This document shows positions 24,763 to 35,511 of a DNA stretch of 64,000 nucleotides, in pieces. This DNA is from Hofstenia miamia (taxonomy: Eukaryota; Xenacoelomorpha; Acoela; Hofsteniidae). The notes under the pieces were generated by a model. It was given only the letters and a program-made list of their open reading frames with translations. It was not told the origin of the DNA and did no database searches. Numbering within the stretch: position 1 is the stretch's first letter; every line of letters begins with the position of its first letter. The stretch lies in assembly GCA_900660155.1 (NCBI GenBank), contig CABFPE010000849.1:138057-202056 (forward strand). The letters are read 5' to 3'. A program made the position numbers and the translations under genes.

Positions 24763-25608
24763 CAGTATAACCTGGAAAACTTGAACATTGGGCGTTGCTA
24801 GAGAAAAGTTCAATTTAGACAGGTCTTCAACTTATCAAGGTTCGAATAAACCATAGATATGTAATGTCTAAAAAGTAAAAATTTGCACTACAATAATTGT
24901 GTACAGTTGTAGTTATAAGCTTTTTCAATTTTTAGAATTGTTCAAAGATGCCCGCAAATTGCTTGGCCTTTAGCTGGATCATAGGCCCAGTCACTGGAAT
25001 GTTCTAAGCATGGACTGCTGTAAACCACTCCCATATTTTATCATTTACCTTTCCGTAATTACAAATGATTTTTTTGGTTTAGAATTAACATTATCTTTCT
25101 CGCCATAATACCTGCTTTTAAGTTCATCCCTTTTTTTCATAAAACCATATATAGTACCCGGAGATACATTGTATTCAACTGGCAAATGTTTGGCGATTTC
25201 ATCGTTTTCTATCCACCGTATGATGTCTATTTTTTTTAGCACGAGCTAATTAAGCACCCGTTTACATCCAACCATTATTATACATACACAACACTAAAAT
25301 CAAAACCAATGGGTAAAAATATTACGTAATGCACACAAAACAAAAAAGTTTCACAACACAATATGACCTAAATTAAACAGAAATTCAGACAAAATTTATT
25401 GCCTACTTCATTCAGTTTTTGCACTTTCTTTAACTTTTGCAGGTTAATTCCTTTCAATCTGGCGCAAAAGCACGTTCAACATTCAAGTTGCGCAGGTATT
25501 CAACTTTTAGAGGTCAGTCTACAAATGAAAACGTTTGGTGGATTGAAATTTGGTCAACATAGAGAGTGATGCAAGTTAGAAAGGGTTCAAAGTTTTCAGG
25601 TTCTACTA
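24763..25608 (-). mobile_element. pogo/Tigger-type element, internally deleted
   Basis: The left end CAGTATAACCTGGAAAAC and the reverse complement of the right end (TAGTAGAACCTGAAAAC) are inverted repeats of the pogo type CAGTA-AACC, next to TA. The 846-bp element keeps only the N-terminal DNA-binding part of a pogo transposase (minus strand). No DDE catalytic domain is present, so it could not move by itself. Confidence 0.75.
25045..25242 (-). pseudogene. pogo transposase N-terminal DNA-binding domain
   Basis: The frame reads LKKIDIIRWIENDEIAKHL, then YNVSPGTIYGFMKKRDEL. This is the pipsqueak/CENP-B-type helix-turn-helix of pogo and Tigger transposases, in which helix 2-3 reads vspsTIygfmk. 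After the stop at 25045 another frame-linked part (KYGSGLQQSMLRTF) resembles the following CENP-B type domain (vWeWF-q-Rsknip). Upstream, a likely initiator (MVGCKRVLN) is separated from this frame by a stop. The catalytic domain is absent. Confidence 0.7.
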
Positions 25609-26098
25609 TATATATATATATATATATGACGACTTTCGATAGATGGCGCACAAAAATTCTGCAATTATTCAATCTATAGCCTATCTTTATACATTGAATA
25701 AAATTTTATATCTTTTAAAATTGTTAAAATTACAAATCGCCTCTGGGAATATAGATACTTGAGCAATGGTAATTACAAATAACATAAANAGCAATTATAT
25801 TTAGATTTTAATTTGGAAGTAATACTATATGAATTTAATATCAAATAATCAATTTTTTCAAATTTTACTACAAGTAACTAAATAGAATGTAGTATATGTA
25901 GATGTATTATAGTGAGCATATAATCCCGTCTATTTCTATGCATCATTTGAGAGAGTGAATGATAATGCGTCATTGGACCGGAGCTATTATTTCAAACATC
26001 GCAATAAATTGAGTTCATTTAATTTCAAATAATATTTTGTAAATATTTAATTTCACTATACTACGTTCCCGCTAGAGGGCTTGTAAATCACTAAATTA
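25609..26098. other. no gene seen between two pogo-type ends
   Basis: About 490 bases lying between two direct copies of a pogo right end. It holds a single N at 25789 and no recognisable coding sequence. Confidence 0.4.
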
Positions 26099-26114
26099 TT
26101 TTCAGGTTCTACTG
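26099..26114. repeat. second pogo-type right end
   Basis: TTTTCAGGTTCTACTG followed by TA is a better match to the pogo terminal consensus than the right end at 25608. No matching left end was found, so it is a solo end of another copy, or the result of an insertion into one. Confidence 0.5.
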
Positions 26115-26289
26115 TATATATATATATATATATACACACATATATAGCCAGAATTTACGGAACACACTAAGTATTTCACAACACATTATGAAACACATGA
26201 AATGTTCCACAAATACATATCTCTTAGCATACACAAGCACACAAGCAATGTAAAAGGACATATAGTATTTGGAGTGAAGTACATGTGCT

Positions 26290-26460
26290 TTCAAGCATTG
26301 CTTAATGTATGCGATCAGGCATCGAGGACATGAGTCAGTTAGTGTACTCTGGTGTGATCTTGTGCACCATACTTAATAATCTCCTTAAATGTCTAGACGA
26401 TGTTGCCTTTCAATTCGCCATCTTTTTCTTAACCACTCTCCAACAATTTTCAACGGTGAA
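26290..26460 (-). pseudogene. Tc1-like transposase C-terminal fragment
   Basis: Minus-strand pieces read WRVVKKKMAN, HLRRLLSMVHKITPEYTN and LMSSMPDRI. These match the conserved end of Tc1 transposases (NLWRvvKrrv ... iP-ey-xxLv-SMPrR). Stops interrupt the frame, so it is decayed. The rest of the transposase upstream is missing or too degraded to read. Confidence 0.6.
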
Positions 26461-26935
26461 TAATAAACTATGCCATTGATTGACCATTCAAAGAGTGTAT
26501 TTCTTCTGACATTCTTTTTGCACAGTATTACAGATCGGTATGATTTGAGGTTCTTTCGATCTATTTTCGAGGTAAAGTTCTTGTACTAATTTTATGTTCA
26601 TCTGCCACAATTTCAGCTCTTGTGGTGTATGAACTAGCAAATGGAATTATTGTTACTGCTCTTACCATTCAGCAATCTGTGCGACCACTTGTACACCTCT
26701 CATTGATGAAATAGTGTGATAGTCTATGCAGGACGATAATTTGATATCAAAATGTGTCAAAATCTCCTTATTTTGTATTATCTAAATATGGAACTAATGT
26801 AAAGTTACTGTTTCTGTTGGTATATACCGTGCGTCCCATAATTATTGACAAATTTGAAAAAACAACAGCATCAAATAAAAACTATCTATTTCAACAAAAC
26901 ATAACTAGATTAGTAGAATGTATAATAGGGGTTTG

Positions 26936-27718
26936 CTATATCATTTGCTTAAAGTGCTGGCCTTCATTTTCAATGAGTAGCTGCAGTCGATCAAGAAGAT
27001 GAAAAACAGCTGATTCCATGATCTTTTCATTGTCAGAAATTTCTTTTGCAATCGACAAAATTCGCGTTTTCAATTCAGGGATTGTCTTAGGCAGTTGACC
27101 AGAGTATACTTTTGATTGAAGATGACTCCATAAGTAGTAGTCAAGGGGTTTATTTAAATCTGGTGATCTAGGTGGCCAGTTTTGTGGGGAATTGCTGCTG
27201 ATGACACGCTGTTCTGCAACCGTTTTGATGAACAGTTCTTTGACAGGAGAGTAAATGTGAGCAGAAGCTCCATCTTACATGAAAATAGTTGATGAGCATT
27301 TACGAAGACTTTTCATGTTAGGAATAATTTGTTCGCTTAGCACGGAGTAATATTTCACCATTTATCATGCCACCATCGAAGATAATGGAATCCAGCATGA
27401 ACTTGGATGTGAATCTAATCCAAACACACACTTTAGCAGTGTGCAGTAGCTTAGTCATTACATGTTTTGGCTTTCGTCAGCCCATATAATAGCGTTATGA
27501 GTATAAACCCCACCTTGCAGATCCATGTAACTCTCATCAGACCAAAATATTGAATTCAATCTGTCCAGTTTTTTTTCCTGAAACCAATTTGGCCAATTAA
27601 AGCGAGTCAAAAAATCGGCTTGATTGAGTTCTTGTTCAATTGCAAGTGATTTGGATGCATGTGTAACTTATATCGAAGTGTTCAGTGAACTGAGGATCGT
27701 GGAATATCAGTCAATCGT
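26936..27718 (-). pseudogene. maT-like transposase, catalytic and C-terminal part
   Basis: The pieces in order are ITRLTDIPRSSVH (end of the second helix-turn-helix), IFWSDES (first catalytic Asp), DGASAHIYSPVKELF (second Asp), and NWPPRSPDLNKPLDYYLW (third Asp), then an ordinary C-terminus ending GQHFKQMI at a TAG at 26936. Between the second and third Asp there are 37 residues, which is the DD37D spacing of maT elements. Several stops and frame changes show that it is inactive; one stop lies directly before the DGAS motif. Confidence 0.75.
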
Positions 27719-28341
27719 GTTATTGGTGAAGCTAAGATAAGATAAGATAAGAATTTATTAATAATCAGAAAGAACATCTCATAGTCATCTAAAAAAAACC
27801 TTTATACAAAATTGATACAAAGTACAATCTAAAATCATGGTACCAAAGTTCAGGTTCTCAAAAAACGAGTTGGGAACAAGTTTTGTATTTCTTGATAAGC
27901 AACTTATAAGGTGCAGGATTCCGTTTTCTCAAATGACCTTCGCTGTATGTGCTGCGTACTGGTAACACGTCATCCAAAACGTTATTGTCCGTATGCAATA
28001 TAGTTTCTTAGAAAGATGAATCTGCTTCACCAACTAATTGTTGAAATGGCTTGAAATCTTCAATCACACCATAAGTAACCAGTCGCTTTTGAAGTGTATC
28101 GATTTTTTCTGTTCACCCGAGTTAACCCCACCCCAAACAGTCAGGCAATACTTTATTTGACTAAGCAATAAACAGATATACAGGGTTTGTAATTCAACAA
28201 AATTGTAGCCAATGGATTTTAGCTTTTTGAGAAGATAAACGTTCTGGGCAAGTTACTGCAAAATAATCGAACATGTTCATGAAAGGTCAAATCAACAGAT
28301 AAAGTAATTCCTAGTATTTTTGCATGCTTCACTAGTTTGAT

Positions 28342-29156
28342 TTAGAAGATTTCACCAGGATTAGTGCCACATGACCAGATCAAAAATAGTTCTACTGATT
28401 TTGAGGCATTTAAAACAAAATTATTTCTATTACACCTATTCTTTATATGTTTCAAAACTTTTTCAGAAATGTCAGAATTCATACCAGCAACTACTAAGGC
28501 AAGCTTCGTGATACGATCATTTTCATGATGATATGACAGTCCATCATAAACAATATTGAATAAAGGAGGCCCTAAGACAGTCCCTTGTGGTACGCCACTG
28601 TTGGTGTACAAGATTACTAAACTATCTCCATTCATTTCTACATACTGGCACCGGTCAGAAAAAAATTGCATCCCAGGTTAACTATGTGAGGTTTGTCTTT
28701 CAGCACTCCTGATAACTTCTCAATTATAGTGTTTCTGCGAACTATGCCGAAAGCCTTGCTTAAATCTAAGGCAAACACAAAAACATAATTATACTTCTGA
28801 CTCTTGTAGAAATTTTGAATGTCCTGGAGAATTCAGTAGAGTGCTAAAGAACAAAATGATTGTCTTTTAAATTCAAATTGTTCTCTAGAAATGATTAGTT
28901 CGTAGTTCTTTGTTATAAAATAATCAAATATGAAAAGCTCAAATTTTCTTGGAAGCACGAGGTGATAGAAACTGGCCGAAGATTATCCAACAAGGTTTTT
29001 TTCGAATCTTTGACTAAAGGAACAACCCGAGCTATTTTGAAGACCTCGGGAAAGATTCCACTTCTTACAGAAGAGTTGAATATATGCAAAAGTGGTTCAG
29101 CGAAATTGTGTACATTGCCTCTGAGAAACCACAAGGCAAACCATCTGATCCTGTAG
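28342..29156 (-). pseudogene. LINE reverse transcriptase remnant
   Basis: The upstream frame (28913-29134) reads FPEVFKIARVVPLVKD and LLDNLRPVSITSC, which are RT motifs 0-1 (lP..wk.a.v.Pi.K / NyRPIS). The downstream frame (28342-28671) reads SGVPQGTVLGPPLFNIVYDGL, the motif between RT palm segments (GvPQGSvLGPlLF...i.dl). Further minus-strand pieces at 28130-28290 (DLTFHEHV, WGGVNSGEQKK) are the RT C-terminal region. Stops and frame changes interrupt it throughout. Confidence 0.8.
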
Positions 29157-29899
29157 CAGTCTTTTTCGTGTTTCGCAAATTGTAATACATTTGATGAAAT
29201 ATAAAAGCGGGAGCTTCCTGAATTGTTACAAATATTTTAGAAGGAGAAACTGCATTTTTTTCTGTAGCAGTTTCAACAAAAAACTCATTTATTTCTTCAG
29301 TACTGAATGGGATATTTACACTTCACTTTCTTCATGTTGTTCGTTAAAAAATTTACTTAACGCCACCATTGCTGACTTCCACAAGTTGATTCACTTCCTT
29401 GCAAATTCTTCAAAATCTCGTTGTATTTCATTGGTTAGAATTTTTACTAGTCGGAACTTTCTTTTCCTGTAAGCCGCATGCTTTTTCCTCAAAGACTTCA
29501 TGTAAGGCGTGATATAATCAGGGTCTTTGAGGGACACCTTTATCTTTCTGACTGGACAGTATAAATCAAGGGGAAACCCTCCAGGACTTCATTGGTATCC
29601 GAATAAGACAAAATTTCCGAAAAAGAAGTATTATCTAAAGCAAGGTAAAGGTTTTCTGTATTTTTTCGACTAAAACAGCGATAATAGTCATAATATTTCA
29701 GCGATAATTGCCAAGTGTTGAGCTGAACGTATGAGTACTAAAGTTGGGGTCGTGGATAGTATGAAATCGAATTGCTTTTCACCGTGCGTCGGTTCAACAA
29801 ACAAATGCTCAACAGGGCAGGGAGGTCGAGACAAAAATTTTTCAAGTCAACATCATTGAAATCAATTGCTATCACAAGTAGACAATGTTTCGAAGCTTA

Positions 29900-30124
29900 C
29901 TACAATATGATCGTAGCACTATTGCTGTTTTTGGACATTCGGTGGGTAATATACCAAACAATAATAATTTTAACTGATCCAGTAAGCACTAGCCACAATA
30001 CTTCCAATTTATCTGATCCTGGGAGTTCAAGTTTAGACAGCCTCAAGAAATTCTTGTAGTAAACAGCAACACCTCCTCCGCTGCATTTAACGGAGTTTCT
30101 CGAATTTCTATCATTTCTAATCAA
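29900..30124 (-). pseudogene. LINE apurinic-type endonuclease remnant
   Basis: The 74-codon frame includes RNSRNSVKCSGGGVAVYYKN, the R-dr...GGGvaiYvk segment of LINE endonucleases that follows the catalytic Glu. The part upstream of it is absent because the copy is 5'-truncated. Confidence 0.7.
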
Positions 30125-30162
30125 ATTACATCAATTAATAGAAACAAGGTTATCGCTGATGC

Positions 30163-30427
30163 CAGTTGAATATCATTACTAGCTGAGGAAGTCCGAAGTG
30201 CTGTCGAAGCAATATTTTCTCGTTCATCAGACAGTGATGGTCTGCCAGCATCTTGTTGATGATGAGCAATGCAACCTGTTTCTTGAAAACTTGCTACAAT
30301 TCTACGTACTACAATGGCAGTGAATTGATCTTTTGTAGATTATGCCGCTTATTGTACAGACAACAGTAAGAGATTTTGAAGCCATATAATAACACTCAAT
30401 TAGTTCAATTTTTGTTTCTGTGTCCAT
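30163..30427 (-). pseudogene. maT-like transposase, N-terminal part
   Basis: It starts with ATG at 30427 (MDTETKIELIECYYMASKS), changes frame once, and continues FTAIVVRRIVASFQETGCI and AGRPSLSDER. That is the first helix-turn-helix and GRP linker of mariner-type transposases. The LINE interrupts it after SNDIQLASAIT, and the protein resumes at 27718. Confidence 0.72.
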
Positions 30428-30693
30428 CTTTGCTAAAGTATATGACAGAGAAAAAATCACTACTATGTATATATAATCTTAAAGTAGAACTAAGAAAATA
30501 GCATATGATATAACTTGTTGTTGTAATTTGCCAATGAGAGATTATAATTTGTCATTAATTATTGAACCCACGGTATAACTGAAAATATATAACTCAAAAT
30601 TACAATGCTATTAAACAATTCTAATGTGTTCATGTGTAAAGAAAAATATCTATGTCTGTAGCGTGTTCCGTAAATTCTGGTCAGCACTGCATA

Positions 30694-30814
30694 TACCGTA
30701 AAACCTGTAATTGAAGGCCATTGCCTTTTATTTTTCAACCTCCTTGCTAGGGTGGCCTTCGATTACAGGTGGCCTTCAATTACAGAGTGGCCTTCAATTA
30801 CAGGTTTTACGGTA
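30694..30814. mobile_element. 121-bp Tc1/mariner-type MITE
   Basis: The ends TACCGTAAAACCTGTAAT and the exact inverse ATTACAGGTTTTACGGTA, flanked by TA, make a nearly perfect palindromic element. Arms are at least 26 bases (through TTGAAGGCCA). A third copy of GGCCTTC-ATTACAG lies in the middle. It is only five bases from the right end of the Tc1-like element. Confidence 0.9.
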
Positions 30815-33800
30815 TATAAAAATATATTTTATTCTGAATACTTTAACTAATATTGGCTACTCAAGGTAAATTTTACATTATGAGATAATTTTATTCTGTA
30901 CAGGAAGGTTTCCAATGCCAATTTAGCGATTAATTTTAATATGAACGTTTCTTCCGAAGCCAACAGTGTTACTGATTTTAAAATCGGGGAAAAATATTTA
31001 ACTCATCTTGAAAAGTTGCGTAATTCATAAGTGCGGTATGAAAGTCAGTGTCTTTAAAACATAAAAATTCCTGAAGAAATGTCATAATTTCCCTCAACAT
31101 TTCAGCAAAGTGGAAAATATTTACATTGCATTTTTGAAAAACAGATGCCTTGATTTAATAAAACAGTTGGAAAATCATCTAAAGTGCAGGTGTAGAAATA
31201 TGCTCACAGAGAATGAGGGAAATTAATAAAATTCACATTTATCCTAATGAAAAACTGGAACATAATATTTCAGGACACTAAACTACTATTCCGTTTACTA
31301 TCAAATTTGTTCAATAGTTCTTACGCACAATTTTAAATGGTTTATGTAATAAAATTATATATTGGCATCATACACTGTGTTGGATACAAAATAAAAAATC
31401 TGAGAGAATTGATTGAGCAATTAACGTAAAGATGCTTCAGTGTTCGATTCTAACACTTTGCATTATTTAAAAACAACAATTCTTCTATATTCTTGGAAAA
31501 TATTTGCTTTTAAAATTGTGTGGAAATTTTTGTCTTATTTACCCATTTGTTTATAGGTAATTATAATAAAAAGTATTTTGTCAGGTATCCGATTTGGGAA
31601 CACCTAAGTGCCGATTGGTTTTGCACAGCGAAGGAGCAAAAAAAAATATATATACATTATGTATTTGTATATATATATATATCTATATATATATATATAT
31701 ATATATATATTACATTTTAACAGTTTGTTTTTTTCAATACATATATTACTTTACGTTAATATTGAGAAATCAATATTTATCATAATTTAATACAAAATAT
31801 TGAAATGTGTACTTGTTTATTTTTTTTGGATTCTACATACATTGTTTATTTGAAAGAACCTGTCTGTTAGATACAATAATTACGAATTTAAAAAAAAGCA
31901 CAAATAATTAAGAATTTATAATTTATTAGTTTTCAATGCGTTTTTGAATTTGAAAAACTGCTTAATTATGCTAAAAATAGTTTGCCAAATTCAACTATTT
32001 ATGTCGAAATTAAATGTAAAACTCTGTTATAAGTATTTATTGCTATTTTTAGAAAACAAATAAAAGGTACCATTTTTGACAATTGCTTTTGAATATATTT
32101 TAATGGAAGGTCAATCGTCTGGGCGAGAAGTGCAGTCAATTAGCTAATTTGAAAATTTATTGATGGTATTGTTGGAAATGCGAAAATCAAAGGAATTTCA
32201 AAAACCTGTATCCAATTAGCTTCTGTGGTTTAATAAAAACCAGCAATTATTCCTTTAAGAACAACGCTACATAATCCAACCGAATAACCTCAAGAGAAAC
32301 ATTATAAAAGTCGCTCCATAAGCAGGGAATAGCATTGGTATAACTTCGTAAGGACGCCTGGAAATATCTTTCCAAAACTAATTTTAAAATTTTGAAATAT
32401 TCGATGGTGCTTTAATGTTACTGTACTATTTTATAATTTACAGCATTGCAAAGAACTTCAGGTGCGCATAAGGATTTACCAGCCCTGTGAAAAATACTTG
32501 TAAGCAGCAAAGCCGTCGTAGATTTTCTAATGCGGACATCTAGGTGGTGAATAAGTTGAATAATCAATATTACATAACGTTGCAAAGATCTCTAAAAACT
32601 GCAAAAATCGATCCTTAGATGTATTTTATAATCATGTTAATACATTTTTTTAAGTTTTTCTTAGAAAATTGTATACTTTTGAACCGAAAAAATCAATATT
32701 GGAAATTTGAAGAGAGTTTTCTGGCTAGTCTCCCTTAATACTAAATAATTTCTAAGGTTTTTGATTAGGGACTTGGGGGATAACTTTTGCCACCCATGTC
32801 CGTAATAAGAAAAATAACACGCCTGAGCCCACCCATAAAGTTGTTGGGGCGCCCTTAGCATTTTATGCAGCTAGCAGCCGCCCGTATAAATGTATGTTCA
32901 CATGTTTAATCGTTCGATTTAGCAGAAATATTTAAAAACCAGAATTTCTTCGGCAACAAAAGGTATACCTTTTGCGTGGGACCTTAAGCAAAGTCAAACA
33001 ATAAAAGGAACATTAAAAAAATTATTCCTCAACAAAATCCAGTTGAATTATGATAAATTTAACAAAGTGTACTCGCCTTTTCGTTGGGCCACCCACGCCC
33101 GCCCGAGTCTCATCAAGCCCGCAGGAGACTAAGGGCCTATAGCCGCCTGCATGCACACGTTAGCCGAAAAAACGCGATCTTAGATTCCAAGCGTCATTGC
33201 TATTAAAACTGTAAAGTTTGAAAGCTATCTTTCTTTGACGATGGAATTTTTATGGCATGCTTCATAATTTCCAATAATTTTATAACAAAACCCTGATTAC
33301 AGTCTTAGTTACAAAATGAAATTACTTTATAAACATTTCGATGTTAAACCTAATAAGCCCATTCTGGCTATAATATACCATAACCGCTTTTTCCACATTT
33401 TCAAAATAATTTTCTCAAAATTTGGGTAAGTGTGCTTTTTGTTATTTTGAATATAAGTGTTGAGAATTATTCCTGTGTTTGAAATACATGAAAAGAATAC
33501 ACATTTTTTCAAAAACATTCAAATTCTTCTAATATCTAGTGTTCATATACCTTAGTCCCCTAAAACCTATGGCAGCAACAACTAGCCCCAAATAGTTTTT
33601 TTCTGTAAATAAATGTAAGTTTATTCAACGCAAGCATCAAAAATCGGGTTCGAGTCTAGGCCTGTATGGCTACTGGTTTACTCGCAGTCACTCGTGTTTA
33701 TCAGTCCATACTCGCGGGTGCGGGAATAATTATTGCAGGTACGGGCTGGTAGGGGTAAAGAAAAATTGAATCCTGTTCATGAGTAGAATTTCGCATCCCT

Positions 33801-34560
33801 CCGATGTATGCTTATACATATTCTCAAGTACTGTGTATTAGCAATAAACACTGAAGTAAATATATTTTAAAATGTAGATTAAATGTAGTAGTGGAAATTT
33901 TTGCTTATCGTACATTTTCGGATTGTTTTAGTTGTTTTTCGCTACTACTTAAAATTATTCTGAACGAGCAATAAGAACACAACTACTCACAATCAAACTA
34001 GTTTATTACCTTCTCATGTTTATGAACTTTCGGCACGTCGAAATTCACATTAGATTCATATTATTATTGTCATATATTTTCTTCAGGTGTACATCATACA
34101 TTTTTGTCATTCTGAATAAGTTGAAAACGAATAACTCTGTAACCCTGACCAGTAGGGACTATTATATCTGTACATTATGATAATTCGAAAAATACGAATT
34201 TTCGGAAAACAGGAATTAAAAAAATGTCATCCCCCATTACCTTAGCTTACATATATATACAGTAGTATATTATATAATTGCATAGACAAAATATACAATG
34301 GAAATAAAATTTAATGGCCAAAACAGTCTTAAGTTCGGCCGCAGTTATTAGCTATTGCCGCCAACTACCGGCTCCAACTCTGATATACATGCATAGAAAC
34401 ACTGAACAGCCAAAATTTACATCCCAATACAAGAGAAATTAGTACTAGCATTTAAAAGTAATATTTAAGCAAACGAATGACTATACATAATACAACGTTA
34501 CTATGGAAATCGTGATAGAAATCGAACTGAGTGTGTGCCTGCAATGTGGTTTCTAACTAA
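30815..34560. other. intronic, no gene seen
   Basis: AT-rich with (AT)n at 31643-31712. G+C-richer patches at 32820-32890, 33085-33160 and 33640-33780 (TACGGGCTGG, GCGGGTGCGGG) look like MITE remains, but ends could not be paired. Confidence 0.45.
31643..31712. repeat. (AT)n microsatellite
   Basis: Interrupted AT run of about 70 bases. Confidence 0.92.
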
Positions 34561-34710
34561 ACAGCACAGTTTGCATTACTCGATTTATAAACTCATCGCG
34601 CTAGAATGCAATTCCCGTCGACCATAGAGTGATAAATGCAAACTGTCCTGGTTCGCCCAATGAAAAACGCGACGTGCAGTTCATTGTAAGACGCATATAA
34701 CGATCAGACT

Positions 34711-35511
34711 ATGGCGAGTTTCGCGTTCACTGACTCAGAAATTGAACTTCTGTTAAACGCCGTGATCGATTTCAAGGCGCAATGTGAAAGCAAGTCAATA
34801 TATTGGGAAGGTATTCGCGATAAACATACAGAAATTCTACGAATCTTTAAGGAGCGACTGTTGGAAAAGCGAATTTCAGACGTAGAAGGCTTTCCTCATG
34901 AAATCGAGGAGTTTACCAAAGAAAGGCTGGTAGAGAAGATAAAAAAATGCCGAATAGGATACCGAAAAGCAGTGGATAAAGCCGATAGATATGGCGGTGG
35001 GCGTGTAGTTTTTCAATTTTACGATCTTTGTCAAAAGATATGGTCAACTTCTCAAGGCTACAAATCTATAAAAGATTATATTGTTCCCTATGAAGATAGT
35101 GAAAGTGTTCCTCTCGATATTGATCAAGACAATGACTTGTGTGAAGAGCCGGATTATCCAGATTGCAAGCGCCGTAAAACTAGTCAGGACGAGAGATACC
35201 AGTCTTTGGCTGAAAAGGAGTTACAACTAAAGAAAGACTTTTTGGACGCAGCTTTAAAGGTAAACGAGAGCTTAATGACTTTGCAGACGAAAATGCTTCA
35301 GACAATGAATACAATTGCTGAAAAAATTTTCGACTCACCATCCAAGTACCCTCTTCAGCCAACTCTTGATCCTAATAATGCATGTGGCCACCACATAAAT
35401 ATTATCCATGATCCGACCCAACAAAGAGAAGTAGAACATTCCGATTCGAAACTTATTTCTGTTAGCTCAACATGTTCTCGAGAGAGTCCAAAATATGAAG
35501 GAGCATTATAG
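34711..35511 (+). CDS. Myb/SANT-like (trihelix) DNA-binding protein
   Basis: An intact single-exon frame of 266 codons. Residues 1-115 form a Myb/SANT-like domain: FTDSEIELLLNAVIDFKAQ, a conserved W (YWEGI), FTKERLVEKIKKCR, YRKAVD and GGGRVVFQFYDLCQKIW. Next come an acidic linker (about 125-148), a basic nuclear-localisation-like KRRK (about 152), and a predicted coiled coil (about 160-210, AEKELQLKKDFLDAALKV). Proteins of this kind bind DNA; they occur as NAIF1/MSANTD-type host genes and as the accessory protein of PIF/Harbinger transposons. No DDE nuclease or terminal repeats were found beside it, so a host or domesticated gene is likely but not proven. The ATG lies after a G+C-richer stretch (34560-34710) with a CCAAT box. 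It lies inside, and antisense to, the large LHFPL intron. Confidence 0.8.
   Translation: MASFAFTDSEIELLLNAVIDFKAQCESKSIYWEGIRDKHTEILRIFKERLLEKRISDVEGFPHEIEEFTKERLVEKIKKCRIGYRKAVDKADRYGGGRVVFQFYDLCQKIWSTSQGYKSIKDYIVPYEDSESVPLDIDQDNDLCEEPDYPDCKRRKTSQDERYQSLAEKELQLKKDFLDAALKVNESLMTLQTKMLQTMNTIAEKIFDSPSKYPLQPTLDPNNACGHHINIIHDPTQQREVEHSDSKLISVSSTCSRESPKYEGAL

Larger units (their letters stand above)
27733..30148 (-). mobile_element. 5'-truncated LINE inserted in the maT-like element
   Basis: A 2.4 kb non-LTR retrotransposon with endonuclease, then reverse transcriptase, on the minus strand. It ends in a short tandem TTATC tail (27733-27750). Candidate target duplications, GTTATCGCTGATGC at 30149-30162 and GTTATTGGTGAAGC at 27719-27732, match at 11 of 14 positions. 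The 5' end starts inside the endonuclease domain, as is usual for target-primed copies. Family is of the Jockey/CR1/L2 kind; exact clade undetermined. Confidence 0.78.
26825..30575 (-). mobile_element. maT-like (DD37D) mariner element, split by a LINE
   Basis: The inverted repeats TACCGTGCGTCCCATAAT (left) and TACCGTGGGTTCAATAAT (complement of right) agree at about 26 of 30 positions over their full length and are flanked by TA. Without the LINE insertion the element is about 1.3 kb, normal for the superfamily. It encodes a transposase on the minus strand in two parts separated by the LINE. Confidence 0.82.
26146..30689 (-). mobile_element. outer Tc1-like element of a nested cluster
   Basis: The left CCAGAATTTACGGAACAC (from 26148) matches the inverse of the right end at 30663-30680. 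The right end extends to CAGTGCTGACC, which is the classic Tc1-type terminus, while the left edge merges into an (AT)n run. Minus-strand frames near 26290-26460 encode a Tc1-like transposase C-terminus. The copy is split by a maT-like element at 26825-30575. Confidence 0.7.

Noticed and set aside
33645-33662. GGTTCGAGTC, a tRNA/SINE B-box-like motif
   Set aside because: No matching A box upstream and no cloverleaf could be folded by eye; one short motif is not evidence of a tRNA.
35180-35362. Minus-strand open frame inside the Myb/SANT-like gene
   Set aside because: Antisense shadow of a well-supported plus-strand coding region.
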